Made by a program: the position numbers and the translations under genes. 43,588 nt of DNA from a virus. Shown piece after piece: positions 9,801 through 20,500 of this stretch. Positions within the stretch are counted from its first letter, which is position 1. Every line of letters begins with the position of its first letter. The notes under the pieces were generated by a model. The model was not told the origin of the DNA, did no database searches, and saw only the letters and a program-made list of their open reading frames with translations. Where the stretch lies: the IMG/VR virus record IMGVR_UViG_3300035199_000815, positions 1 through 43,588 of that record; one strand, given 5' to 3'.

Positions 9801-10534
9801 TCTCGCAATCGGTGAAGTTGAGCAATAAAATTGATCATTGTAAACTTCCATTCAGAAAGTTCGGTTAACTCAAAAGTATCAGCAACCATATCAATCGTGG
9901 CTATAAACTTATAAATGGGAGAACCATCAGTATTGTATAAGACCTCTGTGCTGTCAAGATCAAAATCTGCAAATCTAAACATTTTAAAATTTTGAGATTT
10001 TCCACCAAATTTCGGATAAAATACCACTTTGCCGGTGGAGGAACTGGTTCCGTCGGATCCTCGGACCTGTTCATCGGTGAAATCGCGGTTGGACTCCCCT
10101 GGTGACATGTCTCCATCGTACATAAACACATCAGCGGGACCATACATTGCGCCTGACGAAGAGTCGCCAATATACTGACTCGGACCATATCTTACTAAAT
10201 CGAAAACTGTCTTGGTTCCTCCGATTAATTGGTCTAATCGGTGGGTTCCTCCGACCCCAATTTCATCAGGAGGGTAGTAATTTTTGAGCCTTGTCTTAGC
10301 TTCAGACCACGCCGAGTTCACCTCCCCTTCGGCTACAAACATAAGATAATAGTTTAACTTCTCCAAATAGCCGGTGTTTAGGGTGAAAGTGTCGTCCTCT
10401 CCCTCGTTGGCGTTCACATACATTGCCACTCGGACTGATATATATGAGTCGAAAATATTCACTCGTTCCAAATATAGGGTTGGCAACGTCGTACCAAATT
10501 TATTAATAGTGTTTCCGTGAAATTTTACAGGCAT
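6866..10534 (-). CDS. Large virion structural protein (1222 aa)
   Basis: A 1222-aa protein without signal peptide or membrane helices. It begins MPVKFHGNTINKFGTTLP. The middle (about residues 540-680) is rich in Gly, Asp, Ser and Asn with a short Arg stretch (NRRRRRRIQN near residue 540). The region around residues 690-870 looks helical and aromatic, and the last 250 residues are Gly/Ser/Cys-containing and beta-rich. The ATG overlaps the 3' end of the 346-aa gene by 10 bases, so the two are likely coupled. Nothing identifies an enzyme. A large tail, baseplate or fibre-network component is inferred from the surrounding genes. Confidence 0.75.
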   Translation of the reverse strand: MPVKFHGNTINKFGTTLPTLYLERVNIFDSYISVRVAMYVNANEGEDDTFTLNTGYLEKLNYYLMFVAEGEVNSAWSEAKTRLKNYYPPDEIGVGGTHRLDQLIGGTKTVFDLVRYGPSQYIGDSSSGAMYGPADVFMYDGDMSPGESNRDFTDEQVRGSDGTSSSTGKVVFYPKFGGKSQNFKMFRFADFDLDSTEVLYNTDGSPIYKFIATIDMVADTFELTELSEWKFTMINFIAQLHRLRDVSMVTFTSPLEIGDMDVGYDNILMGSRKNKGRAKLYEAQVSDATYEKMTHYGEIVSDPILIYVMPNGEEYDETPIQAINGLYYGDTEIALSDIVALFKEFVGTGISNNSIVQNMYDNINYILEEHGSSIDLLVQLNFFRKTFPEKSTTTEGGRMYEKVKIMIYNANNAVESGTVLMKKLIKSPVVKDRRTITPAPYRGLVDGWEVGTAAMTYNYINPSMVLVSKFSTRPESSAEMDTMDIYTSGYWFFDYERAIRKGSNLSRLLPIDRIESWFGQEIINDSFRLKQTNRRRRRRIQNHMEYTVNAAGDLQQVGISETDGEINDRYGTTRPASWPDSNDHGDLTNPTPLVSLSKARYDVNSTNPYPDLEYSDVWTNSDYKGDSGYGGGTWKSMNTGEINPPAIDTDTGEGGGYDESLLGIDSDKTEYTYDCLRNFKFANGLTIDDKPYRLMAMEFQDLCHNQKTNIDYEPTFNDFFTFSVAVRDRTMNIYDAFVGAYSSMATGSLQEYVEAAAEYCSYNSPEGYFNTFFINAMLQKYEGLPETAPWVLAPTIYHFHADLLTDAHGGSRDRIIDAAIRDSELINPTTGRLEGLQEFWQKFKDFYTAHYEPSSGDIAVASEGLENYTAVFGKFNSGDDGGSGNRIAKYPLPELQTDYLFGAAYIELVKSDHISAPETCIPGRVWKPGRWVSAASQYIVDRPWGFDPGHVYVSQEYVDAHGIDTDGTWGFCMSETTGLPPGWTSLDDGSAEAAAAATAETRGEIRMVKMGFGFKQIPDCGAKSGGSDGWIRITVVGESGELPDGSDPSNPTTSMITDKLSRDVSRSDGLKLYNSRWDFERGECKPNSERYRTVYLYAGIEYSITWHARADCTGAGPYGATDATKVFVTKRIKVPAGVEHIEDELEGTLGSTSGQAIGSSMPTKYTRYILRCDCGSTTSVSYSGDSNHGLYAKSPTSQWEDSIFENDPQWNKSSETWNGDLP

Positions 10535-11565
10535 ATCTCGGGCTCCGTCACTGGTCCGTATATATCATTATAAACGGATTCATAAGTTTGTGTATCGCAT
10601 TCAAAGTCTAAATCAATATAATAAGAATCTCTATTGTAAATGTCGGCACCTTTGCATGCCACTTCAGATGAGATCTCAAAGTCGTGCATTACATCAAAGT
10701 AATAATCGACGCTGCTAGTTGTCATAAATAGATTATAATTTGGAGATGTGTATCTACTCTCGTTTATAAGTCCGCCTTGAATGCGTTCGTAATCTTTCTG
10801 GAAGTATTTTCTGCTTAAGATGTCAGTTGCGGAGGCGGTGCGTTCGAGAGGGGTTCCTTGGGTGCCCATAATGGCACCGGTTAAAATTTCAAATATTTCA
10901 ACATCAAAATTCTCTGTTAAGAGTACAGTGTTTAGCTCTTCAGCATATACCATCAAATCTTCACTAATAAGTTTAATGACGTTTCCATCTGCAAATACGT
11001 TGCTGACTTCGATGGTGTTTCGATAGTCGGAGCTTTTGAGATCTCCGACAATATCATCTTCTTCGACCTTTTTAAAATAATTTAATTCTATATTGAGTTG
11101 AGGAATCTTAACATTATTTACTGAATCTTCAGCGGATGATGACTTAATCGTTCCGTCAAGAGTTACAACCTTCCATGCGGGAGCCTTTTGTGTATTTCCT
11201 TCAAGATACGCATCTCCAATCATCCCTTCAACCCGAAAAATATCTGCTCTCGGGTGCTGCATTGTCGGAGTAATATCAATTTCAAAATAATTACCAACCT
11301 CATTATCAACATACGTGTTGTTGCCTTTTTCAATATCTTCAAAAATTGCCCAGCCTTCAAGGTACTGAGTCTCTTGTTTGATGCGCTTATGAATATTGTT
11401 TTGGGTTTCGTTGGTTGTGCCGGCGTATTCAGCGTCATAAATTATATTATCGTCATAGAAGCCATAGAATTCCGGCTTAAACTTGCCAACAGAAAAAAGG
11501 TAATGCCCATAAGGAGTTAACTTGAATTGATAGACGTTTTCTTTTTTATTAATAAACTTAGCCAT
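10525..11565 (-). CDS. Structural protein, divergent LT..G / DD.I.Y member (346 aa)
   Basis: The 346-aa protein begins MAKFINKKENVYQFKLTPYG and continues with SVGKFKPEFYGFYDDNIIYD. The pattern LT-x2-G...G-x-F-K...F...DD-x-I-x-Y matches the N-terminal signature of the 342- and 329-aa proteins, so I group it as a distant member; the rest of the sequence is not obviously alike. It is acidic and has no signal peptide or membrane segment. Its ATG overlaps the stop of the 3954-aa gene (TAATG) and its end overlaps the 1222-aa start by 10 bases. A virion component is inferred, perhaps connecting the large proteins on either side; the precise role is unknown. Confidence 0.75.
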   Translation of the reverse strand: MAKFINKKENVYQFKLTPYGHYLFSVGKFKPEFYGFYDDNIIYDAEYAGTTNETQNNIHKRIKQETQYLEGWAIFEDIEKGNNTYVDNEVGNYFEIDITPTMQHPRADIFRVEGMIGDAYLEGNTQKAPAWKVVTLDGTIKSSSAEDSVNNVKIPQLNIELNYFKKVEEDDIVGDLKSSDYRNTIEVSNVFADGNVIKLISEDLMVYAEELNTVLLTENFDVEIFEILTGAIMGTQGTPLERTASATDILSRKYFQKDYERIQGGLINESRYTSPNYNLFMTTSSVDYYFDVMHDFEISSEVACKGADIYNRDSYYIDLDFECDTQTYESVYNDIYGPVTEPEICL

Positions 11566-14500
11566 TATTCGGTGCCTCCACCTGTTTCGCCAAAGTCGGG
11601 TATTCCGCCGCCAGCGCCGAACTTGTCAGCAAGTTCTTCTGCGGACATCTCCGAGAATTCTGGCGGCTTATACAAAATCTCCGCATCCATTTTAATCAAC
11701 TCTACAAAAGATACATAATCATAGGGCCAATTGTACTGTAATCTGTCCAGAGGGCTCTCTGGAGGTTCTACGGAAGCCATGGCATACTTTGGAGTTGCGA
11801 TTTCTGAGGAGACTTGCCCCGGAATGAGATCCCAGTAGGTCTTTGTGGCGCGCTGTTTCACTTTAAATACCATCCATCTAAGGTTTTCATTCTCAGCAAG
11901 AATACTCTCATCCAACAATTCTGTGCTAACCAGTTCGTGGGCGACTGACTGTGCTTCAAAGGTAATCTTCTTGTAGTTTCTCGGCGCTATATTTTGCCAA
12001 ATATAGGATAAATCATCTCTATCTAACTTATATTCAAATTCGAACAAATACATCACATAAGGAGGGATCCTATCATCATTGAGGAAATCCATATTGGGAG
12101 GTATTACATATCTTTTCATCTTTTGAAGCTGCTTCCGAATCGAGGCTCCAGCGGCGTCGAGCGAGTCTCCTTCTGCACTAAGAGTTCCGCTCATGGCTGC
12201 GCGGAATCGCTCTGGAGGGATTTCTACGAACTTCTTTCGTGTGAAGGTCGCGGCTGAGAAGCTGGCGCCGCCCACTTCGATTGTTTCTAGAATATAGGGG
12301 ACCGCCACCACGGCTTCTCTGAGTGTGCGACTCTCTGCAAGTTCTCCGAGGCGGCGAGATGAGGCTTTTTTTCTAAAACCAACGAGATCGGGAAGAGATT
12401 TAACCTCTTTCCAAAGAGGACTAAAGGCGCCTCCAGTTAGAGTGGGAATATAATCATTATAGATACTTCCAGTATTGAGCATCAAATAGTGATTTCTCAG
12501 CCATCTTCTGGGAATGTCTCCTATTTCCATAAAAACTCCCACCGAAGGCTTATCAGGTATCACGCCAAATTGATGCCACATTCCTCGTGGTACCGAGGCA
12601 GACATGTACGCCGGCACGGAAATATATGATGCCGTACTGTAAATTGCCGCCAAGGGGTCGGCGGGGTACCCATCTTTGCCGCTGTCGGGCTGACCTCCGT
12701 GCGCGGCCGCTCTGGCAGCAGGATTGGTCAGTGGGCGAGTTCCCTGATCGTTGAAATTGAGCATGGGAGTTTCAAACTTGGGTTTAATGACCCATCTTTT
12801 GCCGGAAGGTGCCGCGTGGGTCGTTACGACTGGCGGGTATTTCGTTGTCTCGGTGAAAGGAACGTCTTCAATCCCAAATATATTAATGGCGGCAGTAACT
12901 TGCATGGCATTGCGATTAAGCTGGTTGCCGCTATAAGGATTACGTGACCACATGTGGCTCAAGAAGGCAGGATCTACAGAGGGTCCCGGTGCACCGGAGG
13001 CGGCCATGCCCGGGGATGTCATCATGGTGGGATAATCGCCATGAATCAATCGATTATTATATTTCCAGAAGGTCCCCCATGCGTGCGTGAATGGGTGGTA
13101 CGCGCCGGACATCTGCCCAGCGTCCACACGCCAATGTACGGCTTTAGTTTCTGCCATAATCTGATCAAGATCATAGCTCTTAGTGTGGGAAGGTCTAAAG
13201 ACTAGATCCACCCAACCTTCACCATTATAATAAGGAGGAGTATAAGCCCAATTAAACCCATTAAAAGAATCTAGAGGGAAAACCTGTTCCGAGTGTGTCG
13301 CCGATGAACTGTACGCTCGCCCAGCGAGAGCGGGACCAAATGCCGATGGTCGACTGTACATGGTGAAAGTTTCATGGACGTTAGAGAATACAGGATCTTG
13401 CGGAAGTGGGAAAGTCGATCCCGTTCCAATGCCTCCTGAGTGAAAAGACCACTCCGGAGAAGGACCGTAGCCGGCGAGAGTCCACGCCGTGGAGCCCGTA
13501 TCTTGATTGTAGGCTAGTCCGCCATCGCGCCCATAGGGGTTAACGGACCATGTATGGTATACTGGACTCAAAACAGATTCAGAAATATAGTTTCTAGAGC
13601 CAGAGATTGATCTTCGGAGTTTGACGCGCCCCATGAACACCTGACCAGCTTCAAATCTTTGATCCGAAGTGACGACGTCGGATTTAATACTCGTATAGTC
13701 TTCTCCTTTGAGGAAAAATTCTCCCACTTGTCCAAAAAAGTTTTTCGCCATTTTTTCATAAATAGCGTCATCAGCATCTCCCGAAAAAGTGCCTGTAAGC
13801 TGGTGGACAGACGCAGACGGGTTTGGCTCCATATCATAAAAAATAGTTCCATCTAGAACACCCGCAGGATCAAGAAGTGCCTCAAAAGGAATTCTTTTCT
13901 CAAAAAAGCTTCTATTAATATCGCTACCACCTGAAACAGTTATGACCGGAGTAGCTGTGGGTCCAAATGATAGAGCATAGTTTTGTTCAGAAGTGGTACC
14001 GATCTTCATTCTGGCTACATCATTATAACCTGTAGAGTTTCCTCCATGCCATTCTGGGCGCGTGTATCCATTCATCCTTGCAATCGGATAATCCACCGCT
14101 AACCCCGATTTAATAGAGTTGTATAACAACCCGGGGGAGAATAGAGCATTAGCAATTGGCCTCGCTAACACCGCCCCCATCATGGGGAACGGCGCAACAC
14201 TGCTCATCCCCGTCGGAAAGAACATTTCGCCCTCAGCGGTGCCCCCTTGAGATTCGTGATCTCCTCCAAAGGGATCTGAGCCCGGCGAGACATGAGGAGA
14301 AGAAAAGAAGGAGTTAAAGCAGCTTTCATATGATGTTCTAAATTGCTCGACTAATTGTACAGTCCTTTGAGCGGGATAAAATCCCTTGTAGGGGTTGAAT
14401 CGGATAGCTGCCGAACACACCAATCTAATCTGTCGAGCATTAAGAAGCGTGTCTTCTCTAATTTTTAGAAAGTCTTGCAAGAATTCTGAATTTGAATAAT

Positions 14501-17500
14501 CTACATAGAAATTCGGCTGTCCCGAAATTGAGGCGACTGAGCTTGTGGGGTTCAATGGAATTCGAAGGGCGCCCGGGATCTCTAGCTCAAGAGTGTTTGG
14601 CATACCATACTTCTCATATTCATCAATATGTTCGCTTATTCTATATTCCGGAACTATAGCATAATCCTTGGCCATCAATTTAAGTTGATATCGGAAATCT
14701 CCATAGGTATCAAACCAGGGCTCAGATGCGCTGAGTTGAAATTCGCTCTCGTATGTGCCAAGGGATGCATTCTTTACAGTGGACGGCACTTTTCTCATCA
14801 CTCCGGCTGTCTCTCCCGCCTCCCAAAGAGCTTCGCCGCCACCAATAGGCACTATTTGATTTCCGACCCAGTTTCCTGTTAGCCATGCATTATTGGTCCA
14901 CGTTGGTGGACCGTCCCAAATGTTCATTCCCCCTGTTTGGATGTTGGTAATTCCAGTCCGCGATACAAACGAGCGAGGATTGGAGATCAGGTGCTTTCGA
15001 GCATAAAGAGGTCCGGCTGTAGAATATAATATTCTGTGGGGGTCTGCCCACTCGGCTTTCCACTGGGCGCTGAAATGTCCCGTGAAGGCAGTTCCGGAAA
15101 AGAAGTTAGTATATGTATTTTGTAAAACGCCCGCCGAGCCTGTTTGTCCTTTATAGTTCACAAATACGTAGAGCAAATTGGGCTTGCCGAGCAGCTCCAT
15201 CTTGCTCAGGGAAGGTGGTCCGCTGCGGCTCATGAAGTTGTTGGGAGCGTCAAGGGGCCACGAGCTTTCTTTAACCCATTGGTTCAACGGATTAACAGAT
15301 GCAAAATTTCCATTCTCAAAAAAATCAAACAACCAGGAAGGCGTGGACGGGATATCTGTTAGAAGACTCGCCGTTACAGCGTTCTTGATATCACGTGCTA
15401 CTCTGCCGGCGCGCCAGAATCTATTATCGTAATTCAAGCGCTCATTTGAACCAGACGTAAACTCATTACGCACTGACGGGAAAAGCTTCTGAGTGTACAT
15501 CACCCAATTAAAGGGTGCCAAGGGGCTGACATTGAGATTTCTAACACTGCGAACAAGCTGCTCAAACGGTGTATCATAAGAATCGAAGTCGATGTCGAAT
15601 TCATTGCTCATGTCAACCGATGTGAAATATACCGATTCATTGTTATGGGTTGCGATGGCAGTAACATCCTTGCCGTCCGATAGGTCAAAGTTTGCAACGA
15701 CTGGTCGACCTTCCATGGAAACGGGGGGCATATTATAACGTGCTAGCTCTCCCCGGGGGAGTGTGTGGCTAACCATTGAAACAACATTGGCTTTACGCTG
15801 CGCTTGTAAAATGGGATTGTCTGCATGCCGCATTTGTTGCCACGTGGGATAACCAAAGAACCCGCTGCGTTTGGTCATAAGCGCATTGAAGAGCGCCTTT
15901 TGCGTGGAGAACGTGCCCACAAAGGTGCGATTTGCATATTGCGAATCAGTAGAAGTCGCGGCGTACAAAGGAGTCGTCGTAGCATAACCTAAAGTATTGG
16001 TATCGCTATCAACCAGATCTGTTAAAGTGGTATTAAGGGTAGGTGGGTTTGGTGCAAAAGCCGCCACATACGCTGGGTCCGCCGCCGCCACCGCGCCGCT
16101 GGTGGCGCCATAGGTGCGCGTACCTGAATCTTTATACGTTCCAAAATCACTCTCGCTCACAAACTGGTACGCGCCAACAGTTCCACCAGTCGATGAACTG
16201 ATCATGAAATCTCTCGGTGTGAAGCCGATCCAATTGCGATCACTTACGAGTGCTCCGGTGAGCCACTTGTATTGTCGAGATGATCTTGGAATTGGATGTT
16301 TAACGAAGAAGTTATCGTACACATTGTCAGTGGTTATGTAGGTAGTTGTGGTGGTTGCGCCGGTGATCACTGGAACACAGCCTGGGGGTCCGACGGTGGG
16401 GACCATGTCGTTGTTTCCGCCGTTCATCGCCACAGGCAGGTATTGGTTGCCACCTTGTCCTACGACTGAGTTAACGCCCGAGGACCATGTCCCGGGATTT
16501 GTATTGCGAATAACCGCCTCGGAGACGTCGACTCCCGATTGAAAGGGAATCCAATCATAGAGTGGTGCGCCATTGAGATAGGGAGAAGATTGAGTGATAT
16601 CGCACGGAAAGCCATTATTATAAATCTTAGAGATATCGCTAGCGTTGAGGGCTTGCTTCCATATCGTAACTTCATCCATGGAGCCCGAAAAGACATTTAC
16701 TGCACCAAAGTCCCCTCCAATAAACAGTGCATCGTTATTAACTGCACTGATGGAGCCGAACGCTCTCACGCTAGCAACTGTGGCTGCTGTATTTGCAAAA
16801 TAATCAAATCCGGATCCGGAGACATCAAGTGCTTGTTCAACTCCATTAAAGTAGATTTTTGCCGGATTCGTGCCACCAATTGCTCCGTCGACGTCGGCAT
16901 GCCAAGTCACAGCAAAGTGATTCCAAGAGCCTGTCCATGGGGTGGACCTCAACTCTGCGGGGGTCCAAGACGCAGATGCAATCAGCCAACTTTCCGCTGT
17001 TGGGGATGCCAGCGTATCTTGCGTTCTTGCGCGCACAAAAAAGGTCCAGATGTTGGGGTTGTTCAGTTTTTTGGCGATGGTGAAGGCGGGCACAGGTCCA
17101 TCGCGCACTCCCAGCGAGAAAACTGGCTCTTCGGCGCCTATGCTCTTGGCTCCAAAATTAAGCCAGCCCGTCCACGTGAAACCTGCTGACTGGGCGCCGG
17201 TCGAACCTGTCACTGCACCCACTAAGGCTGATATGCCGGTAGTGGTGTGTGCCAGCAGCGTAGGAGCATAATTGGTCGGCTCATAAAGTAATCCGGTTGT
17301 ATTTTCATAAGATACAGTCGAATATCCATAGGTAATTGTTTCAACCGGCTTAATTCTCTGCAAATTGTTGCGATGAACTTTGTGGAAGCCCGGAAGCTGG
17401 TCGTAGGTTGCGCCGGGTGCTGGCAGTCCGCGGATGTCTCCAGCGGAGGAGCTTACCATGTATAATGCTTTGGCATCGTCTGCCGTGAGAGTCGTATTCC

Positions 17501-20500
17501 AAACCGCTATGTCTGCTAATTGTCCCTTAAAGGCACGGTCGCCGGCGGCTCTATTGCCAATCGCACAATCAGTACCACCAATTCCATAAAAATCCCCCAC
17601 TGGCACCGTGCTTCCAGCATTCCAAGACACGGGTGCGCCGTTAATATAGAGATCCGGCGTATTTGAAGCAGTGGTAGCGTCATATGACATTACTATGTGA
17701 TCCCAGCCACTTAATTGAATTGCGCTAGAATCCGTATACCAGGCTGCGTCTGTTGTGGTGAATTCTGCAGCCATATAGAGTCGATCTGAGGTGCTCCCAT
17801 ATAAAGCTATATCATCTTGACCAAAGGAAATAATTCTTCCAGTGCCACCACCGCCGTCGCCTCCCTTATAAATCCACCCGGAGATAGCCATCTTAGATGT
17901 ACCCCCGGATCCGGTGCCGATAATGTTGTTCCACTCGGCTTCTGAGCCGATGTTTGCTCCGTCGTCGGTTCCATCCCATGTACAGCTTGCTATTTGAATA
18001 TATTGGGAAGGATACAAAACGGTGGAGTAGCCCGGTCGGTCGCCGGCGGCATCGAAACTACCTGTTCTACCATATCCACTATGATCGTGGACGATGCCGG
18101 CAGACGAGACATTTTCGTTTAATCTCCACCATGCTTGCAACCCGCCCTTTCCGGAATACGCTCTCGCGCCGTGACCGCACGTAATGCGCATGTTGGTGGT
18201 AAGATCATAAGGAACTGTCTGAAGTGCGACAGAATCTCTGCCGAAGCGTGCTGTATGTCGTGAGAGATGCGAGCGCAACCCATAGTCGCTGTTGTGGATG
18301 TCGGAAATGCGAATGCCGTGACATTCGGGGTGCGAGCCGCTAGGACCCTGCGAGGGTCGGGTAACCATTAGGTTCTTAAAGTTGAGCGAATTGTAAACTG
18401 AGTATTCAGTTGATCTAAAGTCCTGGTGGCCGCGTGATTCCACTTCTGGTCCACCGAAATTTGAGAATCGGTTAATTATAATCGACGAACCTATATTGCC
18501 GGTCAGATAAGATGTTGAATAATCATCAACAAATGTAAAGTGCTGATCCTCGATGGTAGCTGGGACAGTTCCTGCCCGCAGGAAGCGTGGCATATCTAAA
18601 ATAGTATTTGTAGAAGTGGCGCCGGTGGCGTTGTTCTGGAAGACATTAGATGGCAATGCTGGTTGATTATCAATAAAGTGGCGAGGGTTGGACCACGCAC
18701 CGACGCTCTGCACAATCTCTCTCGTTTGACGATAGTTGCCTAAAATGGTCGAGCCGGTGGTGAGCCGGATATTCCTAATATTAACCGGGCTCTTGGCGAT
18801 CATGTCGCGATAATAAATTGCCTTTTGAGATAGCGTGGCGGGATAAGGGGGAGAAGACGCCGTATTACCATCGGGAGTGGGATAATCTGGTCCCACCATG
18901 CCGATGGCGCCAGAGGGTCCAATACAGCGACCCAGCAAAATCTTCCAAGCTTCTGGTCGAGTGCTCCAAGTATCAAGTGGGCGTGTGGAACTGCTGTAGT
19001 TGACAGCTACGTGCCGGGACTGGTGTCCACCAACAGCATAGTTGGTGAAAGGTCCCTGCAGGGGCACCTCCATGTCGCTACCATATACATCATTGTGTAG
19101 GTTGGTGATTGCGATGCTCTGGGAGAGTTTTTCGTAGACTTCCTTTTGGTAGCCCGTCTTCAAAGCCTTCTGTGCAAGATTGCCTGCAAGTGTGTCAGAT
19201 TGTGTTACAGGGCTAATCAGATTGAAGGGAAATACGATTGAAGATTTAGCATCTTCGTAGTCTGCGCCGGACGTGGAGCCGCGGCCGTGATGAACTTTCA
19301 AATAACGCTTAATCTTTTCGGTCGGGAGCTTTGGATCGTTATCATAGGGAAGCTTTACTATATCTTCCATGAATGCAAGCAAAATATTTTGAGGAACGAA
19401 GCGTCCGCCGGCTTGGTCAATTGGACCTCCGGGGTGCAGAGCAGCATAAGTAAAGTGAATATTCTTGTTGGCATCGAAGTTTGTGCCACCCTTCAGGGCG
19501 CCGTGAGTATTATAGTCGCGATGGACTTTAAACTTTTGGAGACGTGCCAGGGTATTAATTCTAAATTCATTTCCCGTATAAAGGCTCGTCGTCCCTACAT
19601 CGAAAAATGTGGGCGCTGATCGGCTCATGTGCGGTGCAGAGACAATGACTTTTCTAAACTTTTCGCGCTGGGCATCAATGATTGCTGCCGCGGCGGCGCC
19701 GACGAATCGATCAGCAGAGATTTCCGCCGCCGAACGGATTGCGCGGTTCTTCCAAAAGGGGATGTGGAGCCGGGTGTCGCGAGGAGAAGATTCCACAGGA
19801 CTTGTGCCTGCGCGTGCGTCCCAAGTCGCGCCGGCTTCTCCTACTGCCACTCCTTCTGGATCGGGTGGCTTGGCTTCTAAGGTGGGGTATTTGGTTTCGT
19901 ATTTGGGTCTTTCGAGAACAGTGGGCTCAATTGTGTTGAGAATACCGGTAATAAGATCAGACGATGCCGGCACAAGCTGTGAAATGATTTCTGATATCGC
20001 ATCATCGAACCACTTATAGTATTCAACGAACTTTTCAACTTCGGTGATGGTGGTTACTCGACGGAAGAAGGCTTGTCGTAGCTTTTCCAAAGTCTTGTAG
20101 CGGTCTCTATAGCGATTAATGGGCTCACCAATAACGTTATTAAAGTCAATGACACCCGCGAAGAACTTGAGCATTTCTTCGGAAATGGCTTCATATTGGC
20201 TCTTCTCAATTGTATAGATAAAGTTGGGTACAGTTTCAACCACTCCAAACACTTCATCATCTTTGTCAAGAATTTGAATCATATCTGCCGACACAGCCTG
20301 TTCGGGATCGATGAACTTATACATGTTTGTAAGCTGCTTTTGCACAACCTTGGTGTCAGACGCAGGGAAACCATATCCATAGCCAGAATGTTGCCATCCA
20401 ACGACGTTTCCAAGCCATCCATACTTGGTTCTCTCTGCATAAGACCCTGAACTAAAATCTGTGGTTATGAAGTTACCGGTACCATCGGATGTCGTTACAT

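Noticed and set aside
16539-17189. A 216-codon plus-strand frame opposite the LamG giant
   Set aside because: The opposite strand encodes the third LamG domain with clear motifs. The plus-strand product is Cys/Arg-rich and unlike any protein; it is a shadow.
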